NCBI RefSeq assembly: GCF_963678635.1 | Contig: NW_026970839.1 | Location: 1 to 24,451 of the forward strand | Length of the DNA: 24,451 nucleotides | Source of the DNA: Symsagittifera roscoffensis | Taxonomy: Eukaryota > Xenacoelomorpha > Acoela > Convolutidae | Direction: 5' to 3' | Shown: positions 1 to 7,892 of the stretch, one piece after another | Numbering within the stretch: position 1 is the first letter of the stretch | Layout: each line of letters starts with the position of its first letter | Position numbers and translations under genes: made by a program | Notes under the pieces: generated by a model | The model's input: the letters and a program-made list of their open reading frames with translations, nothing else | The model's database searches: none | Told to the model about the DNA's origin: nothing

Positions 1-2
1 TC

Positions 3-875
3 AAGTCACCACTCGTTCCGATTCAAGAAAAAGGAAGGCGGGTTTCCAGTGTCCACATTCAAGATAAAGTTGGCGTGAAAATTCAAAAGTTGATTCAAGA
101 AGGTCACATTGTCAAACTTAACAAATGTACAAGTGAGCATTTTATTTCTCCGATAGTGATTACGGCTAAGAAGGATGGTTCTCTTAAATTAGCTATGGAC
201 GCAAAGCCCATGAATGATCAGATTCATAAGAACCAATATCAGATGCCAAATTTATTGGAATTCTTGGACTCAGCAGCCCAGATCATCACGTCAGATAAAG
301 TCAGCGATGTTTGGCTTACGTCACTGGATTTGAAATATGCATTTAGCCAGATCCCGCTTAGTGATGAAGTCAGTCGTCAGTGCAACTTTAATATAGTTTG
401 TGGGGAACAAACCGGCACGTACAGGTTTAAAACTGGTTTCTATGGGCTAACAGATATGCCTAAAAAGTTCCAAAAAGCTATGGATAATACTCTTCAGGGT
501 CTATCGGGAGTTTTCTGTTTCTTGGACGATATTCTTGTAATTTCCAAAGGATCAGTCGTGGATCACAATTTTCTTGTGGATAAAGTTTTCGCTCGATTGG
601 ATGAAGAAGGTTTTGCCCTGAAGCTATCGAAGTGCGACTTCTCAATGAATCAGTTGTCTTGGTTAGGTTTTGATATCGATTCCAAAGGCTGTAGGCCGAA
701 ACATTCCAAAATTGATGCGGTATTAGCTCTTGAGCCTCCTAAGTCGTTAAAACAACTTGGGTTCTTTATGGGCATTCTCAACCATTTACAACAATTTCTA
801 CCGAATCTTCAGGTCTTTTCGGACCAACTCCGCCCTTCGTTGAAAGCGAGTAACAAAAGCAAATTTTTGTGGTAG
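3..875 (+). pseudogene. pol: gypsy pol: reverse transcriptase domain (partial)
   Basis: This is the RNA-dependent DNA polymerase that copies the element's RNA in cytoplasmic particles. The frame is open from the window edge. The codon at 75 is GTG and is internal, so the protein begins outside the window. Motifs in order are the KI-LI-EGHI lead-in, SPIV...KKDGSLKLAMDAK, the palm motif SLDLKYAFSQIPL, the FYGL turn, the catalytic box CFLDDILVIS (FLDD in place of YLDD, common in gypsy elements), and LSWLGFDI with the following thumb segment. A TAG at 873-875 follows KFLW, exactly where gypsy proteins pass into the tether and RNase H. The same frame stays open for 800 nt afterwards, so this is a nonsense mutation or a recoded stop, not the natural C-terminus. 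Confidence 0.93.
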
Positions 876-1676
876 AGGGATCAACAATCGGCTTTCGTGA
901 ATATTTTGCAACTGATCGCGAATATCACAAGGATGTTTTATCATGACCAAAATCGGAATACTCGAGTGAAATGTGATGCTAGTCATAATGGCCTGGGAGC
1001 GGCCTTAGAGCAGGAAGTAGAAGGGGATGTTTGGGTTCCCATTGCATTTGCCTCGCATTTTCTCAAAGACCAGGAAAAGAAGTATAGTACAAACGATTTG
1101 GAGTTTCTTGCTATTGTGTGGTCATGTGAGCATTTTCGCAATTATCTATTTAGTAATCATTTTGTTGTCCTCACCGATCATAAAGTTATTATTTCTGCTC
1201 TTAAGACCAATAGGGGTAATAAGACCCACCAATCAAGTTCAACTAGATGGGTTGATAGATTATTGTCTTTTGACTTCGATATTTTTCATATTTCCGGTTG
1301 TAAACTGGGAATAGTGGAATATTTATCACGTGTTCCAAGTTTCGAGGCACCACGACCGAGTAGTTTCGACAAACAATATGTGGTTAAGTGTAATAGTCGA
1401 TTTTTCGATGCCTGCAATTTTCTGGATTGTTGGGTTCGGGATTGTTCTCTATCAGACGGATTATCTGTTAGGTCGGGGGGCAACCAATTACCTTATTTAT
1501 CTGCTTCAGTCAATTTAATCGAGCCAGTCGATTATTGTCAACCTCGGGCTATTTGTCCCGTTCAGAATAATTTATTGGATTTAGCACTGTTTTCATATAA
1601 CGATATTGGCATTCAGTCGGTTGAGTGCGTCAATAATTTGGACATTCGAGTCACTTCCCAGCTACAAAATCGCTAG
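876..1676 (+). pseudogene. pol: gypsy pol: tether and RNase H domain
   Basis: The domain degrades the RNA strand of the RNA-DNA hybrid. It is in the same frame as the RT after the TAG at 873. Visible landmarks are KCDASHNGLGA (first catalytic Asp), IAFASHFL, YSTNDLEFLAIVW (catalytic Glu), VVLTDHK (second catalytic Asp), WVDRLLSFDFDIFHISG and EYLSRVPSF, the usual end of the gypsy RNase H near position 1340. About 110 further codons follow without recognised similarity and include several Cys residues. The frame ends with TAG at 1674-1676. A different frame is open across this point from 1637, so the stop probably reflects a frameshift and not the end of the protein. Confidence 0.9.
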
Positions 1677-2294
1677 AGGGCAACAATTCTGTCAATTTTG
1701 GTTATCTCGAATTAATTAATCAATTCAACTCAGTTGTTACTTCTCCGCTAGAGGGCGTCCGAATAAATTGTCAAATTTCTATCCAATCAGCTTCGAGCTG
1801 GTTTATTTCCGTAATTGGCACATTCTCAGCATGTGTCCCAAATTATCTGCCAATCTTGATTTTCGTTTGGATATTCAGTACGGTAATTTGTGATTGTTCG
1901 ATTTTTCCTGATTTCATTGATCTCTTTGAGATTACTTCCTATTCCTGGTGTATGTTCGTGTTATTTGGTGCTTTTCCTTTTCAGACTGTTGTGATGGACA
2001 CTAATGCAAATGATAGCTTTGAACAATAGCTCAATCAATTTATCCCATTAAACCAACACTGATTTTCTTCAGATCGTGCTCGGCCGCGGTTCCGCGCGGG
2101 GGCAGTGCGCCCAAAAAGACCGACTTCTCAGCAGCGTGGGGTGGCGATGAAGGGCCAGTACGCCCAAATTCTGGAAATTTCCGATCAAAGAGGCTGAGGA
2201 AGACTAGAACAGTGGGCCGTACAGTACAGCCAGTTCACAGCTTGAAAATTTTGAAATCTTCAGTTGTCGCCCCAGATCAAAAACCACTACAGGA
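1637..2294 (+). pseudogene. pol: gypsy pol: long RNase H-integrase linker, frameshifted
   Basis: Between RNase H and the integrase zinc finger, gypsy elements usually have a short spacer. Here nearly 1 kb separates EYLSR from the HHCC finger. The frame starting at 1637 is open for 131 codons to TAG at 2027. Its first part repeats a Pro/Ser-Leu-Glu-Gly motif encoded by an 11-bp repeat. Roughly 1796-1985 encodes a strongly hydrophobic stretch rich in Phe, Ile, Val, Trp and Cys that could form two or three membrane-type segments. After further stops (TAG 2027, TGA near 2060, TGA 2195) the same frame and then the next one encode an Arg/Pro-rich basic stretch. That coding is GC-rich around 2085-2140, unlike its surroundings. 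Function unknown; it could be a lineage-specific pol insertion or a secondary insertion. Confidence 0.55.
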
Positions 2295-3653
2295 TTGATG
2301 GGTATTATGGATTCTGACGTTCTTTCGGAGCTTACTGATGAGGACCCTAGTCTCCGACTGATGAAACGGGCGCTGATTAATCGCGACTATGAAGGATTTT
2401 GTCGTATTGATTCATACCTAAAATCCTTTTGGCATTGCGCAGCGGTAGTTGATGGCTGTGTTGTCTTAGACAATAGGATTGCTGTTCCCATTTGTCTTCG
2501 TAAACCTCTATTTGCGCGTCTACACATTTCGCATGCGGGTCAGCTTGCCATGGTAGATGCAGCTCAGTATATATGGTGGCCTCGAATGCATGGAGATATT
2601 GTTCAACTGTGCAAGGACTGTCCTCAGTGCACGAAATTTGGTAAGAATTTGAAAGCTAACGCTTCGTTTAATTCTACCAAACCTTTACCCCTTTTATCTG
2701 GTCCTAATGAAGAGCTCCAGCTCGACTATGCGGGTCCTCTACTCGATTCTGATGGTAACAACATTTATATCTTGGCCGCGATCGACCGGTATTCTAAATA
2801 TCCGTCGGCTATGATTACACGTTCTACGGGGGATAAGAAGATAATTAAGATCCTTAAATCATATATTCAACAGCATAGTGTAACAAAATCAATCAAAATT
2901 GACCAGTATTCGGGTTTTAAAAACAAACTAATTCAATCCTTTTGTAAAGATAAAAATAATGCCCAATATTTTTGCCCGGTTGGTGATCAATGAGGCTGTG
3001 GTCTGGTGGAACGTTCCATCCAAACCATTAAGCGTCGTCTTGGGGCTTCTCGTTTGAGTCCTGATTTTGCAAATATACAAGATACGCTTAGGTCTATAGT
3101 TGAGGATATTCGGGTCTCTAAAAATTCTGTCACTGGGGTTTCACCTTTTGTACTACATTTTAGTCGCCCCCCGAATACGGAGTTATCTCTTGCGGCAGAA
3201 AGATTGTCTACGCGCGTTAATTTAGATAACCAACAATTGGAGCGTAATTTACTAACCACGGAGCAGCGTCGGGAGCAGTGTGATGGCCGACCTCGAATCA
3301 AGCTGGTTAAGAAAGGGCAGTCTAGCCCAGCAGTGTCACCTTGGTTTGAGGGACCGACAGAGTCAGTTGCTGACACACCTCATTATCGTGCGCTGGAGAG
3401 TTTGGCCCATTCTGCGAATCAATGGTTGACATTGAAGAAATCTTTTTCGCACCAAGAGGGGGTTAAAGCCCTTAGGACACTGACAGAGCGGAATCAAGTA
3501 CTTGCAGCTACACTTCGCTCAAATTTATTCGCGGGGACGCTCAGATTCCGGAACCAGATGCCGGCTGAACAAATTCGTCCGTCCCAACCAAAACGTAACT
3601 TGGATTATATAGTTTTAAATGAACCAAGTAAAGTTTTTTCGGAAGTTTCTTAA
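2295..3653 (+). pseudogene. pol: gypsy pol: integrase zinc finger and DDE catalytic core
   Basis: The integrase joins element cDNA to the host chromosome in the nucleus. The reading frame is already open from 2208, so the TTG at 2295 is not a true start. The N-terminal HHCC finger reads RLHISHAGQ ... IWWPRMHGDI ... CKDCPQC. The catalytic core follows: first Asp in LQLDYAGPL, then AAIDRYSKYPSAM, second Asp in IKIDQYSGF, and catalytic Glu in GLVERSIQTIKRRLG. All three acidic residues are present. A TGA at 2991-2993, just before GCGLVER, splits the core between the second Asp and the Glu; both halves are in one frame. The C-terminal half runs to TAA at 3651 and leaves its proper frame in the TTTTTT run near 3632. 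Confidence 0.92.
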
Positions 3654-3781
3654 TAGGAAATCTGGTCGGGAACTTTTGAAACCTTTTAAGGGTAAAATTG
3701 TGAATATTACTGGGTCTACTTATATTACTGACAAGGGTAAAGTGATAAGAAGAAATCATCTTGCTGTCAACGAAACTATGT
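3619..3781 (+). pseudogene. pol: gypsy pol: integrase C-terminal GPY/F-like fold
   Basis: This is the next frame after the shift at about 3632. It encodes KPFKGKIVNITGSTYITDKG and then KVIRRNHLAV, which has the layout of the small SH3-like C-terminal integrase domain (GPY/F module) of gypsy elements: a beta-rich segment with 'GKI...GSTY...DKGKV..RNHL'. The ATG at 3619 is internal and unlikely to be a start, because the sequence continues the protein that is shifted at 3632. A second +1 shift in TTTTT near 3781 moves the reading frame again into the Ser-rich tail. Both shifts fit one extra T in a homopolymer, so a sequencing or assembly error is possible for either. Confidence 0.75.
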
Positions 3782-4570
3782 TTTTCAGGCAAACAAGCAA
3801 CGCCTATCAAGAAGGGGCAAAAGCGCCCCATTGTGTCTTCGTCGTCCTCCACATCGCCGGAAGATATTCGACCCTTAAAGCCAACTAGCTCCAAATCTAG
3901 GATTACAGCTAAAATTGTTTCTGTGCCCGCTCGTCCTCAACTTCCGACTATTTTATATTCTTCGACGCCGACGCGTCACAAATCATCATTGCCCAAATCG
4001 GGGAATAAATCAGTCTCGGAGGCCACAGGAATTCAGGATATCCCTATTGCTCAAGACTCTACACCGGTGATAGACTTGACGGCTTCTTCATCTGCCTCAG
4101 GAAATCAAGTAGCGGAGGTACCCATTAGTATTAAAGCAAAGACAACTTCTCCAACTAAAGATAAGCTTCTCTCCTGCCCGGATCTGATACCAATATCCTC
4201 CGATGATGAGTCGTCGGTTCCGAAATTGCAAGAGTGCTCTTCCTCCAATTTGGCATTTTCAGGCATTCCCACCCGTGATGTATCTTGCTTTAGTTCGGAT
4301 CCAGATGGGTATATATCTTCAGCTTCAATTTCATCTCGTGTATCATTTTGTCGGAAAAAGCAGAGAACATTCTATGGCAGCCCGATCAGACATTCTAAGA
4401 ATGTAGTTCACACTTCATTGTCGTCTCCGTCTACTCCAGTATCTCCGGATAGGAAAATCCGCTTTGCCATGGCTAGTCAAGAATCCGATTTTCAAGTGGA
4501 GCATTCCAGGGTTGACTCTCCCAATGAGGCCGGGGATTTAGCAGAAAGTTTACCCGATTTCCCAGTATAA
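3782..4570 (+). pseudogene. gypsy pol: Ser/Pro/Thr-rich C-terminal tail
   Basis: An open frame of about 263 codons ends in TAA at 4568-4570. It is rich in Ser, Pro, Thr and Lys, with runs such as SSSSSTSPEDIRP and PISSDDESSVP and many SP/TP dipeptides. It is probably intrinsically disordered. No zinc knuckle, protease DTG motif, signal peptide or transmembrane segment is visible, so I do not call it gag or env. The acidic Ser cluster SSDDES resembles casein-kinase-type sites or SUMO-interaction-type motifs (inference only). It lies directly downstream of the integrase C-terminal module and is best read as its extension. Position and composition would also allow a separate accessory ORF starting at the TTG at 3761. 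Confidence 0.6.
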
Positions 4571-4830
4571 ACTCAGCAGATAACCCTTTCCGACGTACCG
4601 AAAAAAAAAACTTTTTAGTCATTTAATTTCTTCGTCATTTAATCTCTCGTCAATTAAAACTCTAAACTCTCTAGTTTTTACCTTTATCTAACCTCATTTC
4701 AGTAAGTTTATCAAAACTCCTCTTAGTGCTATACTTGTTCCTAATGAGTTTTCTTTATCTGCAGTTCAGTTTACTGTTATATTTGTTCTTTTGCAAACGA
4801 AAATTCAATTGTTCCAGTTGAATTTTCCCT
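4571..4830 (+). other. retrotransposon 3' non-coding region
   Basis: This AT-rich stretch between the last ORF and the polypurine tract has no ORF of note. It contains an A9 run near 4603 and short imperfect repeats of CATTTAATYTCTYGTC near 4620-4650. The 16-mer AAACTCTCTAGTTTTT near 4664 occurs again near 18582 outside the element. Confidence 0.6.
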
Positions 4831-4841
4831 AGAGGGGGAAA
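4831..4841 (+). other. polypurine tract (plus-strand primer)
   Basis: AGAGGGGGAAA lies directly before TGTGATGCGG, the presumed first bases of the 3' LTR. A purine run ending one base before TG is the standard position of the RNase H-resistant primer for plus-strand DNA synthesis. Confidence 0.8.
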
Positions 4842-5295
4842 TGTGATGCGGTGCTGTTTAAATGTATTATTCTATGACGTCACTCTATTCTAGGCCGTTA
4901 ATCTTATAGTGGTTCTCAAGGTCGCTATCGACCTGTCAATCTACGGTCTAATTTTAAACAAGCTTAAACGATCACTCTTATTCAATTTATGAAAGATTTA
5001 GGTTGAAGTATCTAATTGTCATGACATTGTTTACAACTTATCTATTATATAAAACAAGATGAATTAAGTCTTGTACAGATCTCTTATTCTTTAAGAAATC
5101 ACATTTCCCAATCTTCTTGATTGGTATGGCGTTGCGGAACGTGGCTCATATAAACTACCTCCTTTTCTATGATGTTCAATGTGATATCGATACTTTTTGA
5201 TACTCGGTTGGCATGTCGGCTAGACCATAGAAACCTGTCAGGAATCGACTGGCGTCCGTTGAATCTATATCAATGATACCGTACCAAATGTAACA
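4842..5295 (+). repeat. 3' LTR
   Basis: The repeat begins with TGTGATGC after the polypurine tract. I place its end at ATGTAACA (5288-5295), giving TGT...ACA termini and a length of 454 bp, within the gypsy range. It contains a TATA box at 5046-5054. The 5' LTR is outside the window, so the right border is inferred from the terminal dinucleotide rule and not from a second copy. If correct, the target duplication would start with the bases after 5295 (TTTCT). Confidence 0.65.
5046..5054 (+). promoter_or_regulatory. TATA box of the LTR promoter
   Basis: TATATAAAA lies about 205 bp into the LTR. In such elements RNA starts about 25-30 bp downstream, near 5078-5085, which would mark the U3/R border. 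Confidence 0.55.
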
Positions 5296-6498
5296 TTTCT
5301 TAGCTGGTTTCGTAGCTGACTTTCACTGAGCGAACAACTATTTGAAGTTTAAAATTGTAAAATGCAAAAGCTCGCTCTTGTTATTAGTGATAATTTTGCT
5401 TAAATTATCTAAAATTTTATCGACATTGGCGTTGGAACTGTTTTTGAATGTTTTTTTTAAAATATTTTCACAGCTAATGTCAAATTGATTGTATACTTCT
5501 CACGATTATTACTATTGGTTGTTCCTATTTTTAAACGTTTTCCAATCTCCAATGTAACCATGCAGTGAACAGGGGTTGGCAATTTTGCAACAAGTAAAAA
5601 ACCAAATTAACTAGAATTAAGACATGACAAATAATTTTTTTCCCTTGTTTTCTGTTTTTTTCTCATTTAGCGTAAAAGTCTTCTTCCAGCTCAGTGAGTT
5701 GTCACATAGTAGCACGTCGAATCTTTCGTGCAATTTTTCGAGTAACGCTCACCTGGTTTTGTTTCGGCAAATTATACAGTTGTTCGATTTATTTATGAGT
5801 TTTAATTTAAAAACTCGAACTATCAGTTTTGGATGTTTGTTATAAATCATAAATTGAACTTATTTATTATTCTTATTTCCAGCTGCAATAAGTTTTGCTC
5901 TGTTTGAACCCTCGAAGTTTTGCTTTGCGGATGCTCATTTGACAAATCAAGCAAAGTTTTCTGTATGTACCATCATATGCACTATTTAGTTGTTCTCTCT
6001 CGCCGATGCTTTCATTGAATCGTTTGTTTCTATTTGGAATTCTTCTTAATAGGAATTTTTTCATTTAAAGAATTCATTCGTTGTTGTCGCAGTGCTTATT
6101 TTTTGATCACTTCAGATCAAATTTGTGGTATGAGTCCAAAATTTCAACTATATTATGGGAAACTGCATCTAAATTTCATATTGCATTATGCTGTTTCTTC
6201 CAAACGCAGTTGCGGCCATGTCAACTAACAGTCTTAGTTGAAGCTTTGAATTTACATCGAACTTTTTCACATCCATGCCCATAATCTTGATATGAATTTT
6301 TCTGTGCTTCAAAAAAGTGAAAAATGTGATGCATTTGTGGTCTCCTATTTTTCTTTTTTCCTTCCAACTTGGACACTGCAAGTTAATCTTTTCATTGTCT
6401 TGATGCGGTCGCGGTAGCATACTTCATCCTTTGTCGAATTTCTGGTCCACGTCGATTTCCTGCAATATTTTGTGAGCAGTTTTAGGATAATTAAGATA
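5296..6498. other. non-coding, no supported gene
   Basis: AT-rich sequence. The short ORFs (plus strand 5624-5845; minus strand 6064-5873; overlapping ones at 6034-6420) are low-complexity, overlap each other on both strands, and show no recognisable domain or splice context. I see no RNA gene or clear repeat here. Confidence 0.6.
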
Positions 6499-6506
6499 AT
6501 TCAGAT

Positions 6507-6923
6507 CAGTGGCGGATTTAAGGCGGGCGGACCCCCCCCCCCCCTCAGGAATTCCAACCCCAGCCAACCCAAAGGGTCCCTTCTTTGTACTATTTTGAGA
6601 TATCCATTTTTGGCTGACTGACCTTAAAATTTTTCTAAAGGCGCCTTTGGCGCCAATCTATGCTAATTTTGAGGGGGAGCGCGCGCCAAAAAAAAACGCA
6701 ATTTTTTGATCGAAATTTTTCAAAAAATGCCTAAAAACGCCTTTTTTGGCCTTTTTTTTTAAAATTTGCCTGCAGCGCAGAAAATTTGGTCAAAATACGG
6801 TCTTTATAAAGGTTTGGGAGAGCTCAGAAAATCACTTTGGTCGACCTAAAAAAACGACAAAATTTTCAATTTTTTTTTGAAAATCCGCCCGCACCCCTCG
6901 AGAAATTCCTAGATCCGCACCTG
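6507..6923 (+). mobile_element. hAT-like MITE, 417 bp, with 8-bp target duplication
   Basis: The element starts CAGTGGCGGATTTAAGG and ends CCTAGATCCGCACCTG, whose reverse complement is CAGGTGCGGATCTAGG. These are imperfect terminal inverted repeats beginning CAG, as in hAT elements. The flanks are ATTCAGAT at 6499-6506 and ATTCAGAC at 6924-6931, an 8-bp target duplication with one mismatch, the hAT size. The interior has no coding capacity. It holds a C13 run near 6532-6544, a GGCGCCTTTGGCGCC hairpin near 6640, and several A/T runs. A truncated inverted copy is at 10325-10588. The transposase that moved it is not in the window. Confidence 0.82.
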
Positions 6924-6931
6924 ATTCAGAC

Positions 6932-7856
6932 TCTTTTTTTACGTTGCCACCGATAAAGCCAGCTTTACGTTTAGCCTAATTTCGGTTAGCCACTATGGGT
7001 CGAATTTTCTGTCATCTAGAAAACAGGTATTTCCAATTTCGTCAGACCACCTGGAACCATGGAATCTGTTGGCTACGCCAGATAGACTGGACTCCTAAAC
7101 TAAACTCAGCTGAACCAGATAATTGTAGGTCAAAAAGTTAAGGCAACCTTTTTCTAAATTCGTTCTATTTTTTGAGCCAAAACAACAGATTAGGACGCAA
7201 TTTTAGCGCGCACTGATATGATTTTTCAGGGGTTAGTTTTTAGCATGCGTTGACATTGGTAAAATTTTGAGCTTTAATTTCAAAAAATGCGCCGTTTAAT
7301 TCTGCTGTTAATTCAAGCAAATTTTGTCATCTTCATTTTTGGCCCAATTTTCCATAAAATCACTTTGGGAAAATTTCGTTTTGAGTTTCAAGTTATATGA
7401 GTTTTTTTTCGGAGAATTCAAATCAGCACCGTATCAGATTTTGCATGCGCAGACACAATTTCCCGCCAGCGGCAGAAATTTTCAATGTTTAATTTATTAT
7501 ACAAATTTTCGGTCATTTTCTTCAAAGTCGGAACAAAAATAATTGTTCAATGTAGCCATTTTCTATCTATCAAGCAATCATGCCCTACTGGTTGATATTA
7601 CTCGCATGAATCGTCGCCAAAAAGCATCGAATAAAGAACGATGCCCTAAAAATACATCTGGAAAGTTTTTTTATATTTCATTTTTAGTTGATTTTTCAGT
7701 TTTTCATTTATCGTTTTAGAATTATAACAGATGTTGAACTAAGTCAAAACATGTCTAGCCAATAGTTTCATCTGGTTATTACAAAAATAACGACATGGTT
7801 TGCCTTCAGTCTGATATTCTATACAAAAACCTGGCTTAACAGGTGCCGAATAAAAC
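6932..7856. other. non-coding upstream region of the lectin gene
   Basis: No gene supported. The only ORF above 60 codons (7324-7542) is Phe/Ser/Lys-rich with no domain. The 3' end of this stretch must hold any distal promoter elements of the lectin gene. I recognise none except the TATA box that follows. Confidence 0.5.
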
Positions 7857-7863
7857 TATAAAA
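7857..7863 (+). promoter_or_regulatory. TATA box of the C-type lectin gene
   Basis: TATAAAA lies 36 bp before the ATG at 7893. Transcription would start about 25-30 bp downstream, near 7885-7890, leaving a 5' UTR of only a few bases. That fits either a very short leader or a leader replaced by trans-splicing. Confidence 0.6.
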
Positions 7864-7892
7864 AGGAGATTAAATTCGTGAGAATCATTTTG

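Larger units (their letters stand above)
1..5295 (+). mobile_element. Ty3/gypsy-type LTR retrotransposon, 3' portion, decayed
   Basis: The order reverse transcriptase, RNase H, HHCC-DDE integrase, polypurine tract, LTR is that of Ty3/gypsy (Metaviridae). The window opens inside pol, just before the RT fingers, so gag, protease and the 5' LTR lie to the left. The reading frame is broken by an in-frame TAG at 873, a shift near 1640-1676, stops and shifts between 2027 and 2295, an in-frame TGA at 2991, and two +1 shifts in T-runs near 3632 and 3781. This copy should therefore be inactive without complementation. No envelope-like ORF with a signal peptide and fusion or anchor segments is visible before the LTR. 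The family name cannot be assigned from sequence alone. Confidence 0.93.

Noticed and set aside
1027-1518. Overlapping ORFs of 95 and 62 codons on the plus strand and 65 on the minus strand
   Set aside because: They are out-of-frame shadows of the RNase H region, whose true frame carries catalytic motifs.
2987-3376. 129-codon minus-strand ORF
   Set aside because: It is antisense to the integrase core, which has clear motifs in the plus frame.
3761-4570. Envelope gene of an errantivirus-type element
   Set aside because: No signal peptide, cleavage site, Cys pattern or membrane anchor; the composition is Ser-rich and disordered.
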